Positions 37,501 through 45,918 of a DNA stretch of 64,000 nt are shown here, piece after piece; position 1 is the stretch's first letter; the number at the start of each line of letters is the position of its first letter. Below the pieces are notes generated by a model. That model had not been told where the DNA came from and made no database searches. It saw only the letters and a list, made by a program, of their open reading frames with translations. Made by a program: the position numbers and the translations under genes. The stretch is from Crocinitomicaceae bacterium (lineage in GTDB: Bacteria > Bacteroidota > Bacteroidia > Flavobacteriales_D > Crocinitomicaceae), in the NCBI GenBank assembly GCA_029251865.1, contig JAQXCN010000045.1:20434-84433 (forward strand), written 5' to 3'.

Positions 37501-37936
37501 AGCTGATTATACAACGGGGAGAAATTATGCGATAGATTTCAAATGGCTTAAGACGTCGCTAAGTTATCAACCGAGTACTAACTTTAGGATAACACTTGAC
37601 TCTAGGATTGCGTCGAAAAATAATATGATTCAAATTGCGGGCGAAACATGTACAATCAAGGACCTTGGTTCAACTTTTAAGTACAATCAGACGGATAAGG
37701 GCAGCCTTCAAGGCTCCTTTAAGCTGTTGAAAATTGATTTTATAGGTATTGAAAATTCAGCTGTTGGTTTTGAAATGCTTGAGGCTTTAAGGCCAGGAAT
37801 GAATTATACGTGGAATATTGGCTATCAAAAAACAGTTTCAAAGAATCTGCAGTTAACCATTCAATATTTGGGCCGAAAGTCTGAGAATACTAGAATGATA
37901 CATTCTGGAGGAATGGAATTACGGGCTTTTTTTTAA
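34502..37936 (+). CDS. Large outer-membrane beta-barrel protein of unknown function
   Basis: A 1144-residue protein with a signal peptide (MIKNSFLFLLCLMSQLLVVAQ). An N-terminal periplasmic-type region of about 130 residues follows, then amphipathic, aromatic strands to the C-terminus, which ends ELRAFF, a terminal aromatic typical of outer-membrane barrels. GVSFGNNQDLGINSSLNLEL (about 140-160) looks like the barrel opening. An EF-hand-like DYNSDGIKDLNEFE sits at about 830. I do not recognise the family; length and strands recall SprA-class proteins but without their motifs. It starts 66 bases after hemD in the same direction, so it may share the hem transcript. An in-frame TTG at 34490 is an alternative start. 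Confidence 0.75.
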   Translation: MIKNSFLFLLCLMSQLLVVAQDGGYRTKKLLITKAKRIDTCSIYPNSFEVYVNDTVLPDNMYSLDYSSALFTPTQKINDTLSFAYHVFPFDLSKTYKLRDSAKIFDQTDDKSALFKIENIYSVDDVFGGNDLNKNGSISRGVSFGNNQDLGINSSLNLELAGNIAPDLKILASVSDANIPIQPEGNTNKLQEFDKVFIQVYNDRLKLIAGDFWLSKPKGYFMNYRKRAQGLSMNYKWNRGEDKFWNIQLSGALSKGKFNRQIIQGVESNQGPYRLVGAENEPFIIVLSGTEKMFIDGRLLQRGQEYDYTIDYNTSEVIFTARNLITKDTRIVAEFQYSDQNYARSLVQHSLTYNSKKIDFWFNTYSEQDAKNQPLQQDLSIEQRAYLAGIGDELSLASVSSIDSVGYFENQNLYKLVDSLGYDSVLVFSVNPDAAFFRVFFEYVGNGNGDYVLENYNALGKVFKWVAPQSGLSQGDYRASRTIITPKRQQMLTSGLKWNYDANSFLESEWALSNFDINTYSSLSAEDNVGYSNRTRWNNTSYFGKPDSVSLWSLRSKAEFEYLSTSFSPIQQYRAVEFDRDWNTRFKGYVGQQILGTLGTKLRHKEYGVVDIDAQHFSIGSDYSGQRAFTKGSWKQKGWDANWDGSFLQARGVSSSTFLRHRLALSKKVGPFRIGYKDDHERNRFQDTLLTTPSYEFFDYQFYVGNSDTSAMDYKLFYRERYDRRLINSQFLRTAKAKTTGAEFNLNGIKNQKLTLLSGYRTLEVLDTVLMNQSPENSLIGRLEYNFKAWKNAIQWSTFYEIGSGLEQKREFLYIQVNDGQGVYTWIDYNSDGIKDLNEFELSQFIDQANYIRVFVPSNSYVTTYFNEFNQTIFLRPERVWSRKKGVLRFLSKFSDQARFRINKKSNAFLDGTVFNPLSNRIADTNLISTAAFVRNSLFFNRTGSIFGARYVFQKNQTKTLLASGFDSRLSSYHEMNARWNVTPKFSIVMTAQDGIKNALADYTTGRNYAIDFKWLKTSLSYQPSTNFRITLDSRIASKNNMIQIAGETCTIKDLGSTFKYNQTDKGSLQGSFKLLKIDFIGIENSAVGFEMLEALRPGMNYTWNIGYQKTVSKNLQLTIQYLGRKSENTRMIHSGGMELRAFF

Positions 37937-37967
37937 ATTCTTTGTAACTTAGGGCATCACTATAATT

Positions 37968-39221
37968 ATGGTTGAATACGGTAAAATACTTCTTATAGCA
38001 ATGCCTGCATTTTTGGTGCTTGTTATACTTGAAAAGCTCTATGGGTATTGGAAAGGAAATGATACGGTTCCCTTAGACGACGCTGTATCAAGTATGAGCT
38101 CTGGGATGACAAATGTTTTAAGAGACGTGATGGGCTTATCCATTGGAATTGTTTCTTACCAATGGCTTTACGCAAAGCTTTCTTTATTTTCGATACAAAA
38201 TGAGTTTATAGTCTATGCCATTGCGTTTATAGTTATAGACTTTTACGGTTATTGGTCTCATAGGTTTTCTCATAAGATTAATTTTTTTTGGAACCAACAT
38301 GTAATTCATCACTCAAGTGAAGAGTTTAATTTGGCATGTGCTCTGCGGCAACCGATCTCTGGGATAGTTAAATTCTTTACTTTTTTACTCATTCCGGCTG
38401 CCATAATGGGTGTTCCCCCTGAGGTCATCGCAATTGTACTTCCCTTGCATTTATTTATGCAGTTTTGGTACCATACCAGACATATTGGAAAGCTTGGAAT
38501 CTTAGAATATATTCTTGTAACGCCCTCTCATCATCGTGTACATCATGCAATCAATCCCGAATACCTGGATAAGAATCTTAGTCAGGTATTCATCTTTTGG
38601 GACTTTCTTTTTGGGACTTTTCAGGAAGAACGCGACGATGTGCCTGCTGTTTATGGGATATCAAGACCAGCTGGCACGCGAAATCCCTTTAAGATTAATT
38701 TTCAGCATGTATTTATTCTTATCAAAGATGCTTGGCGATCAAACCGCCTGGTTGATAAACTAACTATATGGTTCAGGCCAACAGGGTGGAGGCCTGAAGG
38801 GTTTGAGGAGCGTTATCCGATTAAAAAGATAGAGGATGTTTTTGCTTTTCCTAAATACAAACCTAGACTTACGAAAGGAGAATTGTTCTGGAGTGTATCT
38901 CATTTATTTGTAGTCATGTTCTTTCTTTTAGATCTTTTTGCAAGGCTTGGCTCTTTGTCTTTTATGCATGTTTTGGTATACGGAATGTACGTTTTTCTTA
39001 CGATTTATGCGCTCACAGATCTTATGGATAGGCACAAATGGAATTTTATTATCGAGATCATAAGAATTATTGCTGCCGCATCAATTTTTTACTGGCAAGG
39101 AGATTGGTTTGGTCATGGAATTTTACCATTTATTGTCCTGTATCATGTGCTGTCATTCCTTGCTTCAGTATGGGTTCACAGAAGGCTTGTTCAGAATGAT
39201 GCATTAATCATTTTTGAATGA
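37968..39221 (+). CDS. Alkylglycerol monooxygenase (AGMO/TMEM195)-like fatty acid hydroxylase superfamily protein
   Basis: A 417-residue multi-pass membrane di-iron hydroxylase. The histidine boxes are His98 and His102 (WSHRFSHK), His111/114/115 (NQHVIHHSSEE) and TPSHHRVHH further on. From memory of human AGMO, the segments HHSSE..N...ALRQ, LEYIL.TPSHHRVHH, DKN......WD..FGTF and a GW.P stretch match that subfamily rather than generic sterol desaturases. The C-terminal 120 residues carry extra helices, again as in AGMO. AGMO cleaves ether lipids with tetrahydrobiopterin. The next gene, overlapping by 4 bases, is a lysoplasmalogenase, which acts on related lipids. Substrate specificity is inferred; a generic hydroxylase remains possible. 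Confidence 0.82.
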   Translation: MVEYGKILLIAMPAFLVLVILEKLYGYWKGNDTVPLDDAVSSMSSGMTNVLRDVMGLSIGIVSYQWLYAKLSLFSIQNEFIVYAIAFIVIDFYGYWSHRFSHKINFFWNQHVIHHSSEEFNLACALRQPISGIVKFFTFLLIPAAIMGVPPEVIAIVLPLHLFMQFWYHTRHIGKLGILEYILVTPSHHRVHHAINPEYLDKNLSQVFIFWDFLFGTFQEERDDVPAVYGISRPAGTRNPFKINFQHVFILIKDAWRSNRLVDKLTIWFRPTGWRPEGFEERYPIKKIEDVFAFPKYKPRLTKGELFWSVSHLFVVMFFLLDLFARLGSLSFMHVLVYGMYVFLTIYALTDLMDRHKWNFIIEIIRIIAAASIFYWQGDWFGHGILPFIVLYHVLSFLASVWVHRRLVQNDALIIFE

Positions 39222-39886
39222 TTGGCCGATGGTTTATTAAATTTTTTTTTGCGTTTTACTTGATTCTTCTTTTTTTAGAGTGGGAGTATTTTGCATTTTA
39301 CTTCAAACCATTCCTAGTGCCATCATTGCTTTTTTTATTTATTGGAAATAGTTCGTTTTTTAGTAACACCAAACTTTTGTTTGCTCTATTCTTTTCAACG
39401 CTTGGGGATATATTTCTAATGGGAGAAGGTTCCCTGTTTTTCTTACTTGGATTATCTTCATTCTTGATTGCTCATTTGGTGTATATCGCTCTCTTTTATT
39501 ACCTATATAAGCCAATAAAAATAAACGTGGGAGCCATTATTTCATTTTTGGTACTTATTATTTTTGAGTCATTATTACTATCTTTTCTTTGGCCGTATCT
39601 CGGAAGTCTTTCTATTCCTGTTTTTGCTTATGCTACGGTTTTACTCCTTATGTTTTGGTTTTCCTTATTCGCAGTAGCGCGCAATGGTGAATTAACTTCT
39701 GGATTTATAGTTATCGGTGCTTTATGCTTTGTTTGTTCTGATTCATTACTCTCGATACGCTTGTTTGTTCGTGAATTTGAAAAGGCACATTTTTTAGTGA
39801 TGTTAAGTTATTTAGTAGCTCAATATTTAATAGTCTCGGGCGTACTTGATCAATCAAAAAAAACCAAGTCAAGCCCAATAAAGTAA
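39218..39886 (+). CDS. YhhN/TMEM86-family lysoplasmalogenase
   Basis: A 222-residue membrane protein with about eight transmembrane helices. The family's conserved acidic residues are visible: Asp64 in STLGDIFLM and Asp175 in CFVCSDSLLSI. KPFLVPSLL near 30 and FLIAHLVYI near 83 also fit. Family members (TMEM86B in animals, YhhN in bacteria) hydrolyse the vinyl-ether bond of lysoplasmalogen to a fatty aldehyde and a glycerophospho-alcohol. It overlaps the AGMO-like gene by 4 bases, which implies co-translation and a shared lipid substrate class. Confidence 0.83.
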   Translation: MIGRWFIKFFFAFYLILLFLEWEYFAFYFKPFLVPSLLFLFIGNSSFFSNTKLLFALFFSTLGDIFLMGEGSLFFLLGLSSFLIAHLVYIALFYYLYKPIKINVGAIISFLVLIIFESLLLSFLWPYLGSLSIPVFAYATVLLLMFWFSLFAVARNGELTSGFIVIGALCFVCSDSLLSIRLFVREFEKAHFLVMLSYLVAQYLIVSGVLDQSKKTKSSPIK

Positions 39887-39907
39887 ACTAAACCTTATTT
39901 TTGTTTT

Positions 39908-41059
39908 ATGTCAAATAAGAAAGGAGTTGCAATTCTTGGTTCAACCGGTTCGGTTGGGATTACTGCTTTTGACGTCATTACCTCTTTTCCGGACCATTTT
40001 GAATTAGAGGTTCTTACGGCATCATCAAATGCTGATCTCCTAATTGAGCAGGCGCTAAAATCACGACCGAATAGTGTTGTCATTAGTGATGCGTCTCAAT
40101 ACAAAAAAGTCAATGACGCGCTCTGGAAAGAGGATATTCATGTTTATACTGGTAAAGAGGCGGTTTGTCAGGTTCTTGAATCTCAACATATTAATTTAGT
40201 TTTTAATGCGATTATCGGAATTGCAGGTATAGCGCCTACAATTGCATCCATTCATGCGAATAAACATATTGCACTTGCAAATAAAGATTCACTTGTTGTT
40301 TGTGGAGAGTTTGTAACAAGAAAAAAAAAAAAAAAAGGGGTTAATATCTATCCAGTGGACCCCAGTCATTCTTCTGTTTTTCAGTGTTTAGTGGGTGAAT
40401 TTCATAACAAGATTGATAAACTTTATCTCACGACTGATGGAGGTCCTTTTTACAATCAAACCACCACGCAGTTAAATACTTTACTGAAAGAAAAGAGTTT
40501 TAAAAAAGGCGACTATGCACCAAAACAATATGTTGATTTATCATCTATGATTTACGCTGGGTTTAAGGTTGTTGAGGCCAAGTGGTTATTTAATTTAAAG
40601 CCAGAACAAATAGAGATTTTCATTCATGAGTCTGCCGTGATTAATGGTTTGATAGCATTTGAGGATGGAAGCGTAAAGGCGCAGATGGAGGATACTAATT
40701 TGAAGCGCTCTGTTCAGTTTGCGTTGACCTATCCGCAACGTTTTTCTACCAATTTGTCAAAGTTGAATTTATTGGAGCAATCGAATTTATCTTTTGAGCG
40801 ACCTGATAAAACAAAATTCCCAAACCTGAATCATGCATTAGAAGCACTAAAAAAAGGCGGCTCATTTTGTGCGGCACTTAGCGCATCAAATTCTGCAGCG
40901 GCTGAAGCTTTTTTGCAGGGAAAAATAAAATTTTCAGAGATAGCCGTGATTAATGAATCTGTTATGAACAGTCATAAAAGTAATATTAACCGTAGTGTTG
41001 AAGATTTTCTTTTAGCTTACGATTTGGCCTATGAAAATGTATCAAAAATGATTAAATGA
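39908..41059 (+). CDS. DXR-family protein lacking active-site residues (probable pseudoenzyme)
   Basis: A 383-residue homologue of 1-deoxy-D-xylulose-5-phosphate reductoisomerase. It is full length and keeps the NADPH loop LGSTGSVG (10-17), ALANKDSLV and the EAKWLFNL region. The catalytic residues are changed. Where family members have PVDSEH, it reads PVDPSH, so the metal-binding Glu is Ser153. ASGGPF is TDGGPF (Asp177). The HPNW loop is replaced. The SASLMNKGLE motif reads LSSMIYAGFK, losing the phosphate-binding Ser, Asn and Lys and the second metal Glu (Lys220). DXR chemistry therefore looks impossible. A 16-A tract at 40321-40336 lies in frame. A canonical dxr should exist elsewhere. It overlaps the next gene by 4 bases (ATGA). 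Confidence 0.85.
   Translation: MSNKKGVAILGSTGSVGITAFDVITSFPDHFELEVLTASSNADLLIEQALKSRPNSVVISDASQYKKVNDALWKEDIHVYTGKEAVCQVLESQHINLVFNAIIGIAGIAPTIASIHANKHIALANKDSLVVCGEFVTRKKKKKGVNIYPVDPSHSSVFQCLVGEFHNKIDKLYLTTDGGPFYNQTTTQLNTLLKEKSFKKGDYAPKQYVDLSSMIYAGFKVVEAKWLFNLKPEQIEIFIHESAVINGLIAFEDGSVKAQMEDTNLKRSVQFALTYPQRFSTNLSKLNLLEQSNLSFERPDKTKFPNLNHALEALKKGGSFCAALSASNSAAAEAFLQGKIKFSEIAVINESVMNSHKSNINRSVEDFLLAYDLAYENVSKMIK
40321..40336 (+). repeat. In-frame run of 16 A within the DXR-family gene
   Basis: Sixteen consecutive A followed by GGGG encode Lys residues after TR near residue 138. Such tracts are prone to polymerase slippage, which would shift the frame in this gene. Confidence 0.95.
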
Positions 41060-41535
41060 AACAATTAATAGTTCTTTTATTTAGCTGTTCACTGTGCTTA
41101 ATTGGGTGTAAAATACCTGTACAGATTTCCGTTTCTGTTGCATCTTCTCATTGCGGTGGTGCACCGCCTTCTCAAGATCATTCATCCGTTTTTTTGCCGC
41201 TGCAAGAGGATATAATTCTTTTAAGTGAAGGTGATTCAATACTTATAAGATTAGATGAAAATGGATTTTCCAATTTAAAGTTGCACAAAGGGTTGTATCA
41301 GTGGTTTCGCGTTTCAAAGTCATATGATACAAAAATTGTAAAAATGAAATTATTGCAATTGGATAGCGACTTTTATGTATTTAGCGGAGATGCTTGTATT
41401 GATGAATGGAAACTAAAAGCGGACGGTTCATTTTTCGTCAATTCGAAATCAGAACAACTTAAGTTAACGCTCAAAAGTTCCTGTTACACAAAACTCTATC
41501 CATGTGTAAAATATGTTGGTCCGCATTATAATTAA
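41056..41535 (+). CDS. Small lipoprotein of unknown function
   Basis: A 159-residue protein with a lipoprotein signal: hydrophobic segment then LIGC with Cys18 as the lipidation site (MKQLIVLLFSCSLCLIGC). The rest is a small soluble domain, with further Cys in SSHCGG, DACIDE and SSCYTKLYPC that could form disulfides. I do not recognise the family. Its ATG overlaps the stop of the DXR-family gene, so it is probably the last gene of the operon from 37968. It converges on mfd with a 4-base overlap of the coding ends. Confidence 0.7.
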   Translation: MKQLIVLLFSCSLCLIGCKIPVQISVSVASSHCGGAPPSQDHSSVFLPLQEDIILLSEGDSILIRLDENGFSNLKLHKGLYQWFRVSKSYDTKIVKMKLLQLDSDFYVFSGDACIDEWKLKADGSFFVNSKSEQLKLTLKSSCYTKLYPCVKYVGPHYN

Positions 41536-44500
41536 TGCAATACCTCTTCTTTGTGCAACACTTCAAGTTTAGAGAATGCATCTCTGATATCTTTTATAGG
41601 TTCTATTATAAGTCGAAGTTTGTCCTGTTTTTGAATTAACCGATAACCGTTTCCTTGGCTCGTTATTTCCTTCAAAATCTCTGTGAATAGATCTGATTTA
41701 TAGAATGAAGAATCTGAATCAGAAATAAAAGAACAAACCATTTTTTCTGATTTTATCACAAGTCGTTCTATACCTATTTTTTTGGCCATCCAGCGTAATT
41801 CAAATGAAAAGAAAAGTTCTTTGACTTGAATTGGGATTGGGCCAAATCGATCTTTTAATCTGGTCTCAAAAGCTTTTAGCGCTGCTATGTTTTCTGTGTT
41901 GTCAAGTTCTTGATAGAGACTTAGTCGTTCAGCTACATCATTTACGTAGTCATCAGGTATGCGAACCTCATAGTCTGTTTCAAATATACATTCTGAGGCA
42001 TAGCTCGTAAGCTGGTCACTTGTTCTTTCGTTAAAGAGCGCTTTGAATTCTTTTTCTCTCAGCTCTTTCATTGCTTCGTTTAATATTTTTTGATACATCT
42101 CAAATCCAATTTCTGAAATGAATCCACTTTGCTCTCCTCCTAGCATATTTCCAGCACCGCGAATATCTAAATCTTTCATGGCAATATTGAAGCCTGATCC
42201 GAGGTCAGAAAATTGAACTAATGCTTCAAGTCTTTTTCTTGCTTCTGTTGTAAGGACGGTAGTTTTTGGAGCGATTAAATAGCAGAATGCTTTTTTGTTA
42301 CTTCTTCCAACCCGTCCTCTTAGCTGATGGAGGTCACTTAATCCAAAATTCTGTGCATCATTAATAATAATAGTATTCGCATTAGAAATGTCTATACCAG
42401 ATTCAATAATCGTGGTGGCTATTAGAACATCATACTTGCCTTCGATGAAGTCCATCATATTTCGCTCAAGAACCTTTCCATCCATTTGTCCATGTCCTAC
42501 ACCAACTTTAATTCCAGGACATAAACGTTGAATCATTCCGGCAATTTCTTTAATGTTTGAAATCCTATTATTGACGAAAAATACTTGGCCTCCGCGCGAT
42601 ACTTCGTAAGAAATAGCATCTCTCAGTATTTCTTCATTAAAGGTTACGATTTCAGTGAGTACAGGTTGTCTATTAGGTGGAGGTGTATTAATGATACTCA
42701 AGTCTCTTGCTCCCATTAATGAGAACTGGAGTGTCCGTGGTATTGGTGTAGCTGTTAAGGTTAGAGTATCTACAGTGGTTCTTAAGGTTTTAAGTTTGTC
42801 TTTTACAGAGACACCAAATTTTTGTTCCTCATCAATAATCATAAGACCTAAATCCTTGAATTTTATTCTGTTTGAGACGATTGCATGTGTTCCAATAAGA
42901 ATATCTATTTCACCATTTTTAAGTTTGCTAATGGTCTCTGTAGTTTGTTTAGCACTTTTGAATCTATTAATGAAATCAATGTTACATGGAAACTCTTTCA
43001 AGCGTTCTTGAAAACTTCTATAGTGCTGCAAAGAGAGAATTGTTGTTGGTACAAGAATTGCCACCTGTTTGCTGTCTGCAACAGCTTTAAATGCGGCACG
43101 AACAGCGACTTCAGTTTTTCCAAAGCCTACATCACCACAAATTAAACGATCCATCGGAGTCTTAGACTCCATGTCTTTTTTAACATCCTGTGTCGCCTTG
43201 TATTGGTCTGGCGTATCTTCATACATAAAAGAAGCTTCTAGCTCATTCTGAAGATAGGTATCTGGTGTATATGAAAAGCCGGGTTGACTGCGTCTTTTTG
43301 CATACAATTGAATAAGATCAAAAGCGAGTTCTTTAATCTTTTTCTTGGTTTTGTTTTTAAGGGTAGTCCACGTCTGGGTTCCGAGCTTGTTCATCTTTGG
43401 AACAGACCCATCCTTTCCTGTAAACTTTGAAATGCGATGTAGAGAATGAATCCCGACATATAGCACATCGCCCTCTTTGTATATTAGGCGAATTGTTTCC
43501 TGTGGTTTCCCGTTAACATCGATAGTTTCAAGACCCGAAAATTGACCAACACCGTGATCAATATGTGTTACATAATCTCCTTTCTGGAGGTTGTATATTT
43601 CTTTGAGTGTTAGTGCTTGCTTTGCCTGTCGGAACCCTTCTTTGAGACGAAATCTGTGATACCTTTCGAATATTTGATGATCTGTGTAGCAGACCATTTT
43701 GGATTCTTTACAAATAAATCCTTCGTGTAAAGCTGTGTTCAGAGGTGTAAATTCAACAGCGGCCTCAATGTCTTCAAATATCTGGTAGAGACGTTCAATT
43801 TGTTTTGGCTGGTTCGAAAACAGAAAGTTTTTGAATTTTTTTTGCTGGTGTTGCAGAAGGTCCTCTTTTAAAAGGTCGAAATTTTTATTGAAGCTGGGTT
43901 GAGGCGCAAGATTAAATGATATTTCCTGTGAATTATTATAATAATTCAAACTATTAAACTCTACAGTTTTTGCCTCCTTAAAAGCTGCAAGACAAGCCTC
44001 TTCATTCAAAAACATTTGCTTTGGCACGCTAACCCTCTCTTTATTTTCTAGACTATCGTAAATCAGCAGTGCTTTATCATATTCTATTTGTATGCGTGCG
44101 GCAGTGCGCTCAACGGAATCAATCCAAAGTATTTTATCTCCTTTCAAATATTGGAAAAATGAGTCCATTCCTTTTACAAGAAGGGCCCCTTGAATGTTGG
44201 GGACAATACTAAAAAAAGAGTGGCTGCTTATTGATAGTTGACTTGAGGCATCGAAGGTCCGTATTGATTCGACTTCATTTCCAAAAAACTCAATACGATA
44301 CGGGGTATCTGCTGCAAATGAAAAAACATCAACGATTCCACCTCGAATAGAATACTGCCCTGGTTCATAGACATAATTGACCTGCTCGAAGTCGTATTCT
44401 AAGAGGAGTTCGTTTATAAAGTCAATAGAATAGGTTTTATTGACTTCGATTTTCATCGTATTAGATACGAGTTTTTTATGTGACAGTACCATCTCAAACA

Positions 44501-44882
44501 GGGCCTCAGGATAGGTCACAACCCAGCAGTTTTTTTGGCTGCTAAGCTTCTTAAGCGCTTCTGTTCTTGCGACTACGCTCGCATTATCTGTGTCTTCAAT
44601 TTGATAGGGTGATTTATAAGAGGCAGGGTAAAAGACCAAGCGTTTATCATTCGGGTACAGCCCTTGTAAATCATTTAAAAAGTAAGCCGCGTCTTCTTTA
44701 TTATCAAGAATAAAAACATGATGTCCTGGGCATTGAGTTGCACATGCTGCTGCGAAAATAGATTTTGCAGAACCAACAATTCCTGACCAATTGATCTTGG
44801 CTTGAGAATTTTCAAGAATTTTTAGGGTTTCGAGAACCTTGGGGTGGTCAAGTGAAACTTTGTTAAAGTTATTGAGGTCCAT
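41532..44882 (-). CDS. mfd: Transcription-repair coupling factor
   Basis: A 1116-residue DNA translocase that removes stalled RNA polymerase and recruits UvrA. The N-terminal UvrB-like region (about 1-330) opens with the SGIVGSAKSIFAAA-type degenerate Walker segment and holds EPGQYSIRGGIVDVFSF (about 170). The RNA polymerase-interacting domain includes GDYVTHIDHGVGQF (about 435). The helicase core has GDVGFGKTEVA (about 582), IIDEEQKFGV (about 680), LTATPIPRTLQ and RGRVGRS. The C-terminal TRCF domain carries IPDDYVNDVAERLSLY. It starts 1 base after the fbp stop, so the two may be co-transcribed. Confidence 0.96.
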   Translation of the reverse strand: MDLNNFNKVSLDHPKVLETLKILENSQAKINWSGIVGSAKSIFAAACATQCPGHHVFILDNKEDAAYFLNDLQGLYPNDKRLVFYPASYKSPYQIEDTDNASVVARTEALKKLSSQKNCWVVTYPEALFEMVLSHKKLVSNTMKIEVNKTYSIDFINELLLEYDFEQVNYVYEPGQYSIRGGIVDVFSFAADTPYRIEFFGNEVESIRTFDASSQLSISSHSFFSIVPNIQGALLVKGMDSFFQYLKGDKILWIDSVERTAARIQIEYDKALLIYDSLENKERVSVPKQMFLNEEACLAAFKEAKTVEFNSLNYYNNSQEISFNLAPQPSFNKNFDLLKEDLLQHQQKKFKNFLFSNQPKQIERLYQIFEDIEAAVEFTPLNTALHEGFICKESKMVCYTDHQIFERYHRFRLKEGFRQAKQALTLKEIYNLQKGDYVTHIDHGVGQFSGLETIDVNGKPQETIRLIYKEGDVLYVGIHSLHRISKFTGKDGSVPKMNKLGTQTWTTLKNKTKKKIKELAFDLIQLYAKRRSQPGFSYTPDTYLQNELEASFMYEDTPDQYKATQDVKKDMESKTPMDRLICGDVGFGKTEVAVRAAFKAVADSKQVAILVPTTILSLQHYRSFQERLKEFPCNIDFINRFKSAKQTTETISKLKNGEIDILIGTHAIVSNRIKFKDLGLMIIDEEQKFGVSVKDKLKTLRTTVDTLTLTATPIPRTLQFSLMGARDLSIINTPPPNRQPVLTEIVTFNEEILRDAISYEVSRGGQVFFVNNRISNIKEIAGMIQRLCPGIKVGVGHGQMDGKVLERNMMDFIEGKYDVLIATTIIESGIDISNANTIIINDAQNFGLSDLHQLRGRVGRSNKKAFCYLIAPKTTVLTTEARKRLEALVQFSDLGSGFNIAMKDLDIRGAGNMLGGEQSGFISEIGFEMYQKILNEAMKELREKEFKALFNERTSDQLTSYASECIFETDYEVRIPDDYVNDVAERLSLYQELDNTENIAALKAFETRLKDRFGPIPIQVKELFFSFELRWMAKKIGIERLVIKSEKMVCSFISDSDSSFYKSDLFTEILKEITSQGNGYRLIQKQDKLRLIIEPIKDIRDAFSKLEVLHKEEVLH

Positions 44883-44883
44883 C

Positions 44884-45870
44884 TTAACTCAAAAAACTCA
44901 TTGCTTTCTGAACCATATTTTTTGAACCAATAAATAGTGGTGCGCGTTCATGAAGTTCAGCGGGATTTATTTCTAAGATTCTAATACGCCCTGTTGTTGC
45001 CAATCCACCTGCTTGTTCAGCAATAAACGCTAAGGGATTACATTCATATAAAAGTCTAAGTCTTCCTTTTGGTGCTGCTGGTACATTTGGATAAATATAA
45101 ATCCCTCCTTTAATTAGACTGCGATGAAAGTCTGCAACAAGGGAGCCTATGTAACGTCCCGAGTAAGGGCCTTCGTAGTCGTTGTCGTGACTTTGGCAAT
45201 ACTTTATATAGGATGCAATGCCTGGCTCACATTCTTGGATATTCCCCTCATTCATGGCGTACAGTCTACTTGAAACTGGCATTTTCATATCCTGATGTGA
45301 TAATATAAATAAATTCGTGTCTGGATCTAGCGTGAATCCATGAACACCAGATCCCCAAGTCAAAACCAGCATTGTTGATGTTCCATATAAAACATATCCA
45401 GCTAAAGTTTGTTCTGTACCAGGTTGTAGGAAATCCTTCAATTCTGTGCTTTCTCCGTATTGAGATAACCGCTTATATATTGAAAATATAGTTCCAACAG
45501 AAACATTGACATCTATATTACTTGATCCATCTAAAGGGTCAAACAAAACCACATAGTCTGCATCTTTCGATTTTTCCGTGTCAAAGGAAACAAATTTTTC
45601 ATTTTCTTCAGAACCAATTCCTGTTATCGCGCCGGACTTTTTGAAAGCATCAATAAACGCAATATCAGCAATAACATCTAATTTTTGTTGATCCTCTCCT
45701 TGAATATTTTGACCACCTTGTGCCCCTAATACATTATCTAATAGTGCTGCTTTTTTTAAGTCATCACTAACTTTTACAGATGCATTTGTAATAGCATCTA
45801 TTACGGACCATATGTCACGTGAATTGGATGATTTGGGATATTCCGAGTCAAAGAAATGCTGAAGCGTCAT
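44884..45870 (-). CDS. fbp: Class I fructose-1,6-bisphosphatase
   Basis: Gluconeogenic enzyme of 328 residues that removes the C1 phosphate from fructose-1,6-bisphosphate. The metal-binding signature FDPLDGSSNIDVNVSVGTIFS (about 110-130) is intact, with GSEENE upstream. The region with YSGRYIGSLVADFHR (about 237-251) and KGGIYIYP follows, then KGRLRLLYECNPLAFIAEQAGG near 270. The full class I length is present. It sits between usp and mfd in one leftward series. Confidence 0.96.
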   Translation of the reverse strand: MTLQHFFDSEYPKSSNSRDIWSVIDAITNASVKVSDDLKKAALLDNVLGAQGGQNIQGEDQQKLDVIADIAFIDAFKKSGAITGIGSEENEKFVSFDTEKSKDADYVVLFDPLDGSSNIDVNVSVGTIFSIYKRLSQYGESTELKDFLQPGTEQTLAGYVLYGTSTMLVLTWGSGVHGFTLDPDTNLFILSHQDMKMPVSSRLYAMNEGNIQECEPGIASYIKYCQSHDNDYEGPYSGRYIGSLVADFHRSLIKGGIYIYPNVPAAPKGRLRLLYECNPLAFIAEQAGGLATTGRIRILEINPAELHERAPLFIGSKNMVQKAMSFLS

Positions 45871-45918
45871 GCTGAATGACTTTATTTTAGTTTTACCGAT
45901 ATACTTTTGAAAATGATC

